Assembly (NCBI RefSeq): GCF_026151205.1
Contig: NC_087078.1
Coordinates: forward strand, 9,130,675-9,194,674
Source of the DNA: Bolinopsis microptera
Taxonomy: Eukaryota > Ctenophora > Tentaculata > Lobata > Bolinopsidae
Direction of reading: 5' to 3'
DNA length: 64,000 nucleotides
Below, piece by piece: positions 59,043 through 64,000 of this stretch. Within the stretch, counting starts at the first letter, position 1. Each line of letters begins with the position of its first letter. The notes beneath the pieces are model-generated. The model saw only the letters and a list, made by a program, of their open reading frames with translations. It made no database searches and was not told the origin of the DNA. A program made the position numbers and the translations under genes.

Positions 59043-59765
59043 GGGGGCCGGGGGGGTCTTCATCAAAATCCTCTCGAAATCGAGTTTATAGTTGTTTCTG
59101 ATAGAAGGGAGTGATATCTATCAGCTGCTTTTGGTCCCATGGAAAAATATTGTTCCTAGCCGAAATTATCGCCGGTCAAAGGTCAGCGCTTATGTGTAAT
59201 TGTATTGCGCGAGCATTGTATTTCGCGCGTTCTGAAAATCGAGTCTAAAAATCTATCTTCTCCTACATTTTTTGAGCAATCACCCTCAAACTTTCAGGAT
59301 ATGTTCTTAGGATCAGTTTGAAGAGAACTCTAGAGCCAGAATTTTGAGATAGGCCTTTAAAGATTTTAAATTCGATTTTGAAAATCTTGGACCTCTAAAA
59401 ATCAAGGTCCAAAATTTTCAAAATCGAATTAAAAATCTTTAAAGGCCTATCTCAAAATTCTGGCTCTAGAGTTCTCTTCTAACAGATCCTAAGAACATAT
59501 CCTGAAAGTTTTAGGGTGATCGCTCAAAAAATGTAGGAGAAGATAGATTTTTAGACTCGATTTTCAGAACGCGCGATTGAAAATCGCTCGCGCAATACAA
59601 TTACACATAAGCGCTGACCTTTGCATTTGGCCGGCGATAATTTCGGCTAGGAACAATATTTTTCCGTGGGACTAAAAGCAGCTGATAGATATCACTCCCC
59701 TCTATCAGAAACAACTATAAACTCGATTTCGAGAGAATTTTGATGAAGACCCCCCCCAGCCCCCT
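59043..59765. mobile_element. Second full-length hairpin MITE with TTAA flanks
   Basis: It starts GGGGGCCGGGGGGGTCTTCA and ends with the near complement, with a mirror image throughout and centre near 59400. TTAA flanks it at 59039-59042 and 59766-59769. The body matches the 4134-4861 element at most positions, in the same layout (AGGTCAGCGCT, TGTAATTGTATTGCGC, AATCTATCTTCTCCTACA). Confidence 0.85.
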
Positions 59766-59769
59766 TAAG

Positions 59770-60652
59770 ATCACAATGGTTAAGGAAGTTATCTTCATTT
59801 TCAATGATACCAGAACCAAAGACTATATTGCACCAGGATCATATTCGCTCAACGCGAGGAGTTGTGCAATGTGCACTGATCCCCAGTCTTGTGATATTCG
59901 TAAGGTCTGCTACAATACAGTATTGTAACAATACTATCCAACAAGTTGCCATGGTAACAACTACACCACGTGACAATACAACAGATCACATGACAGTACT
60001 ACAGATCACTACCCAACATGTTACACTTGAAACGTTGTTACAGTTTCAGAGGTCGTATTACAAACCGTATATATAATTTTGAATTTGGGGACAGTGTGGG
60101 GCTGATTGGTATTTGATATTTGATATTACGGTTTCTAGAGAGGCAGGCAGCTGTGGGAGTATGTTTCAGGGAATAGAAACTATATTCAGTGGCTGAGTGT
60201 AGTTTTAGTTCATTCCTAGTAGTAACCATGGTAATTAATAAAGTTTTAAGTTATAATCGTATTATTCTCAGTTCTGAAGTTCAATTCTATATATATCATA
60301 TTCTTTCTAAACTGTATTTCAAAATGTCTAAAGTCTTAAATTACTAACATTTTAGCAACATCATAAAGTGAGACAGAATTAAGAGGAGATTATACAGCGC
60401 CGTCTCTCTGATGAACACTCCCATTACATTAAACGTTAAAGAAACGTTATAATAATGATATGCAATAAAAGAAGTAATATAATATGCACTAAAGTGCACC
60501 TTGCATGTTGCTGAGTGGAGCTAGCAATACGAATAGAGCTAGTAATACAGTTTAGAATTATGAAATACAGCGATGAGGTAGTTAGAATGTAAGCTCTGTG
60601 GAAAGTGAGATGTATCACAGAGTTTTTTGCTCCCTACATTTTTATCTTATAG
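59770..60652. other. Stretch without recognised gene
   Basis: Repeated phrases such as ACCACGTGACAATACAACAG occur near 59966. The short frames (59740, 59804, 60038) have no support. Confidence 0.45.
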
Positions 60653-60766
60653 ATATTTCACACAAGCCGAAGTTTGAACAATATAACCCCCCCTGGCCCC
60701 TCCCCCTTTCGATTTCATACCGGCCCCTCCCAGTAGACTACATCGCTCCGGCACCTGTAGAGCGAG
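60653..60766 (+). CDS. Candidate isolated exon, unrecognised
   Basis: A 114-base open stretch has TTTTTATCTTATAG before it and GTACGT after it, entering and leaving in phase 1. It encodes HKPKFEQYNPPWPLPLSISY, then RPLPVDYIAPAPVER. Its base composition is richer in G+C than the surroundings and it is proline-rich. I do not recognise it and found no partner exons on the + strand. Confidence 0.35.
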
Positions 60767-61061
60767 GTACGTGGGGTTTATGTCTTTATGTTGTAGTTAT
60801 AACACATCAGACTATGTGTGGACTCACTGTATAATAACACAACAATGAAGACGCTCCTTATTGTGATGAGCTTCAACACGTGATGCCCATATAAGGTATG
60901 CTGCAATTTTCTACATTACAACGCTTTTCTGCTCATAACAAGATTGTAATGGGAAAGTTTTCCTCTGGGTCTACTCGAGTCGGGAACATGATGAGATAAG
61001 AATTAACGTGACAAGAGTTCACAGCTGTATCAGATTAACAGTGATGATACTCCGTATACTG

Positions 61062-61128
61062 CAGTAAAACCCAGATTTACCGCGGCTATCTCTTTTCCCC
61101 AACGCCGCGGTAAATTGGAGTATTACTG
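61062..61128. mobile_element. 67-bp MITE related to 16828-17975
   Basis: CAGTAAAACCCAGATTTACC at the left and CGCGGTAAATTGGAGTATTA then CTG at the right are inverted copies of the ends of the larger element, with only about 20 bp between them. Confidence 0.7.
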
Positions 61129-61201
61129 TATAATGTTTATAATATAGTACTGTGAAATGGCGCTCACAATCTTCTCTCTTGAATGATTCACATTCGCATT
61201 A

Positions 61202-61358
61202 CCACCCCCATGATCACACCACACCCCCCCCCCCCATGATCACATCCCCCATGATCACATATCCCCCCCCCATGATCACATCCCCCATGATCACATATCC
61301 CACCTCCCCCCATGATCACATTCCCCCCATGATCACATTCTCCCCCCCCCCCCCCCCA
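61202..61358. repeat. CCCCCATGATCACAT minisatellite
   Basis: About nine units of CCCCCCATGATCACAT with variable C-run length. Confidence 0.92.
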
Positions 61359-61495
61359 TGATCTATATAAATCTTTCAACCTCTTACAATACAAAAGAGG
61401 TAACTAACTACACTCTAATTAAGTGTAGAAACACACTGCAGATACAGAGAAAGGAACAATATAACATTGTTATATATCCCACTTATAATATGCAG

Positions 61496-61540
61496 GGTGG
61501 CCCAAAAGTAACTACCCACACGCAACCCTATAATATTTCA
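61496..61540. mobile_element. Second copy of the mariner-type terminal repeat
   Basis: CAGGGTGGCCCAAAAGTAAC and the following TACCCACACGCAACCCT are identical to 22175-22212. The inner sequence diverges, then becomes similar again around CACTATTGTCGTTATAAAGT near 61667. Confidence 0.6.
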
Positions 61541-61829
61541 CGTAATTCGTTTCAGAATTGCTCACAAATTTCAGAGAATATAGATATGGGTCAAACTTAG
61601 ATTTCCTGAACATTTCGTAAAATGTCATCAATTACAGAGGGTGTGGCACGCCACTCCCTCTTTTTCACTATTGTCGTTATAAAGTGAGAACGTTTTAAGC
61701 TGTAGTATTAGGGGAGAGGAGGGAGCTACGATTTCAGGAAATAGTTTAAAAGTCGGAACGGTTCGGTAAAATTCTTGACATTATTATCGTCCAACCAATA
61801 CCCGAAATCTTTAATATAAACATCTCCTG

Positions 61830-62597
61830 TTTTCATCTATTTTAGGTAGGTAACAGCTGTAGCCCTACATTATATGATATGCAACTTTAACTAGACCTAT
61901 AATAAATATAATGATAATATTATTACATATAATATCATAATATTATTACATAATACCATACAAACGTACACACAACCGCACAGGCCCCTGTCCCCCAATA
62001 TTTCTCAATTCTCTCTTGTACTGAATTAGTCATTATAAAGGTAGTGAGCAGAAACAGAGCTTACATTTATTATTATATAAGTTAAATGGTACGCTAACTA
62101 TTTGAAAGGTAAGTCTACCAATAAATTCACGTTTATATAATATATTATCATTAGAGTATTCAAATGGTATTAAAATAGTATTAGTCTGGAGTCTGGACAT
62201 TTTAAGTTAGTTACGGGTTACCATGATAGCTGGATAAAAGATAATATCTCGAAATTTCAATTAAATAACGCTAAAAGTAGCCGTATAACCAAACCCCGCG
62301 CCGCCAGTTCCCAAACCTCGTGATGCCCATATAAGGTCCTTATATATAACAAGGAGACCCCGAGTGGTCGACCCTAATGAAACAGATAGCTTAAAGCTTT
62401 AGATCGTTATTAAACGCTTGTGATTTATTATATTTATGCTTTATTATATAAGTGCTTGTAAGGTAAAGATTAGAATTAGAAGGTATTGCCATAAAAGTGA
62501 AAAAACGTTATATGGAAACATTACTCTATATATAATATGGTAGTGTTATTATGCGATGGTAACATTACCTTATATGGTAACAATAAAGGACACTCAC
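61830..62597. other. Intronic or intergenic stretch
   Basis: No exon seen. GTGATGCCCATATAAGG at about 62322 is one of at least four dispersed copies in the window (40208, 60883, 63217). Confidence 0.5.
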
Positions 62598-63066
62598 CAG
62601 AACGCCATGCTGGTAGATAATGTCCTCCAGTTTTCCCTCAACTACAAAGTCTGAGAGTAAGAACACGTGACTATAAAGGCTGCCCAGGTCGTGTTCACAG
62701 AGTCTCAGTGTTAACTCTGACATAGCGCTCATTAGGTTATCCCATCTCTTATACAGCTCCTCTAGTTGTGGTACACAACCCGACAACTGGGGGGTAGAGA
62801 GGTGTTAGTAAACACGTGATCTGACACGTGGGCAGGTTATCTGACACGTTGGGAGGTTATCTGACACGTGGGGAGGTTATCTGACACGTGTTAGATACTC
62901 ATAGATAGTCAATCGGCTATCAATCAAGTCGTCAGATCAATTTTCCGTTCCAAAATAGATGTAACATTTAAAAATTAAAGTGATAATGAGTACTTACAAG
63001 CTGTTTATAAAAGTCAGGACACACAGCCGTCTCCGTACACAGCGAGCACTGTTGCATCTTAACTAT
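62598..63066 (-). CDS. Two exons of an unrecognised - strand gene
   Basis: Exons 63066-62998 (69 bases) and 62786-62598 (189 bases) both start and end in phase 0, with TTTCAG and CCCCCCAG acceptors and GTAAGT and GTGAGT donors. They encode MQQCSLCTETAVCPDFYKQL, then GCVPQLEELYKRWDNLMSAM, SELTLRLCEHDLGSLYSHVF and LLSDFVVEGKLEDIIYQHGV. The product looks helical, like part of a HEAT- or ARM-type solenoid, but I cannot name the family. The stretch 63651-63706 on the - strand (ELHLSPTNNSGILSEILQNK) may be the preceding exon, with its acceptor after TTCTAAAG. Whether these belong to the same transcript as the four exons at 49668-51654 is unknown. Confidence 0.6.
62810..62895. repeat. 22-bp tandem repeat with CACGTG
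   Basis: About four units of GGTTATCTGACACGTGGGGA lie in the intron between the two - strand exons. Confidence 0.88.
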
Positions 63067-64000
63067 CTGAAATAGGAGACAAATGTCAAACACAAGGAAA
63101 CATTTTTAACGGTTTTCCGGTAGGGAAAACGGTTGATTGGACTATGGAGAATTCAATTTACCTTCCGTGAAATAATCATAACTATAAATCAAGTATATTA
63201 TAATATATAACACCCACGTGATGCCCATATATATAAGGAGATATAGAGACACATGATGCCCATGTGAGGAGATGGCTGTATTTAAGTATTTAAACGTCGC
63301 CAGTCCTTTACCCACTGCCGCACTGCGAGCTAACCATCATGAAGTATTTCTAACTACTTATACAACAATGAAACGTTTATCCCTTATTTGTATGAAAAAT
63401 CTCAAATTGTTGTTTCTGCTATAACATTGGTCCTAATTTTTCCGTCTAAGTAAGTACAAAATGCTCTTAATCCTCTTAATACCGGCTCATATTCAGAGTG
63501 TAGTGTTTAAGGAGAACGTTAGTCGTTAACTTAAATAATAGCAGAATACACTAACTCTCACATTTCAACATAACAAACCACCGGTCCCTCTGTAATTTGG
63601 TGAATCACCGGACCCTGTATATAATACACATAATTTATTACTCTCAGTAACTTGTTCTGCAGAATCTCACTGAGAATCCCAGAGTTATTGGTAGGGGAGA
63701 GGTGGAGTTCCTTTAGAATTGGGTAGTAGTAGGGTCAGGGACAGCTGGGTGGGTGAGAGTAACACGTGACTGGGTGGGTAACACGTGACAGCGTGTGAAG
63801 TATGGACACCTGGTTAGGGTGTTACCTTGGTTGTTACCACATATTATTATGTGTATAGTTTATTTAACACGAACTACTCAAACCTACTATTTGAGAAAAC
63901 AGGGTAACATAATCTCTAAACACATCATACTAGAAACATAATGACAAATAAAAAGAACTGGCTACTACTCAAACAGCAAGTTGGAAATATCAGGGCAGTA
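63067..64000. other. Upstream part of the - strand gene region
   Basis: Apart from the possible exon at about 63651-63706 on the - strand there is no supported coding sequence. CACGTGA(C/T) recurs (63214, 63763, 63783), as does GATGCCCATATA. The gene probably continues beyond the right edge. Confidence 0.4.

Overview
The window is animal nuclear DNA. It is A+T-rich, has spliceosomal introns with GT/AG borders (many of only 100 to 700 bases), carries many small DNA transposons, one LINE fragment and long microsatellites, and has no bacterial-type operons. The species cannot be named from the sequence; a marine invertebrate or early-branching metazoan fits. The main content is a block of anoctamin (TMEM16) coding sequence on the + strand, covering about two thirds of the window.

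Layout. Positions 29064-43310 hold a complete 19-exon anoctamin gene. Its exons sum to exactly 1048 codons including the stop. It has a disordered N-terminus, an anoctamin dimerisation domain, and a full transmembrane core. A 5'-truncated LINE sits in its penultimate intron and DNA transposons sit in introns 1 and 5. Upstream, between 2890 and 24965, are six further groups of two to four exons. Each encodes only an anoctamin-type N-terminal dimerisation module. No transmembrane-core exon was found between or after them before 29064. One group (21304-22890) has two tandem, similar copies of its domain exon, arranged so that including both would break the frame.

All seven N-terminal groups, including the one in the complete gene, end at a donor in phase 0. 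That matches the phase-0 acceptor at 32819 where the shared core begins. The simplest reading that uses everything is a cluster of alternative N-terminal cassettes feeding one constant membrane core, like clustered protocadherin or UGT1 loci. This is an inference. The alternative is a row of anoctamin paralogues that have lost their cores.

Downstream (43311-64000) is gene-poor and rich in mobile elements: a 2.15 kb inverted-repeat element with telomere-like repeats in its arms, several hairpin MITEs, a polypurine element bounded by G and C tracts, and long microsatellites. On the - strand, four consistent exons at 49668-51654 form the 3' end of an unrecognised gene whose last acceptor is triplicated. 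Two or three more - strand exons lie at 62598-63720; whether they belong to the same gene is unknown.

Repeats recur at several scales. Introns are filled with short units built on GTAACC/GGTAAC. CCATATAAGG-type motifs occur singly and in a roughly 25-unit array. A family with nested hairpins flanks the first cassette in inverted orientation.
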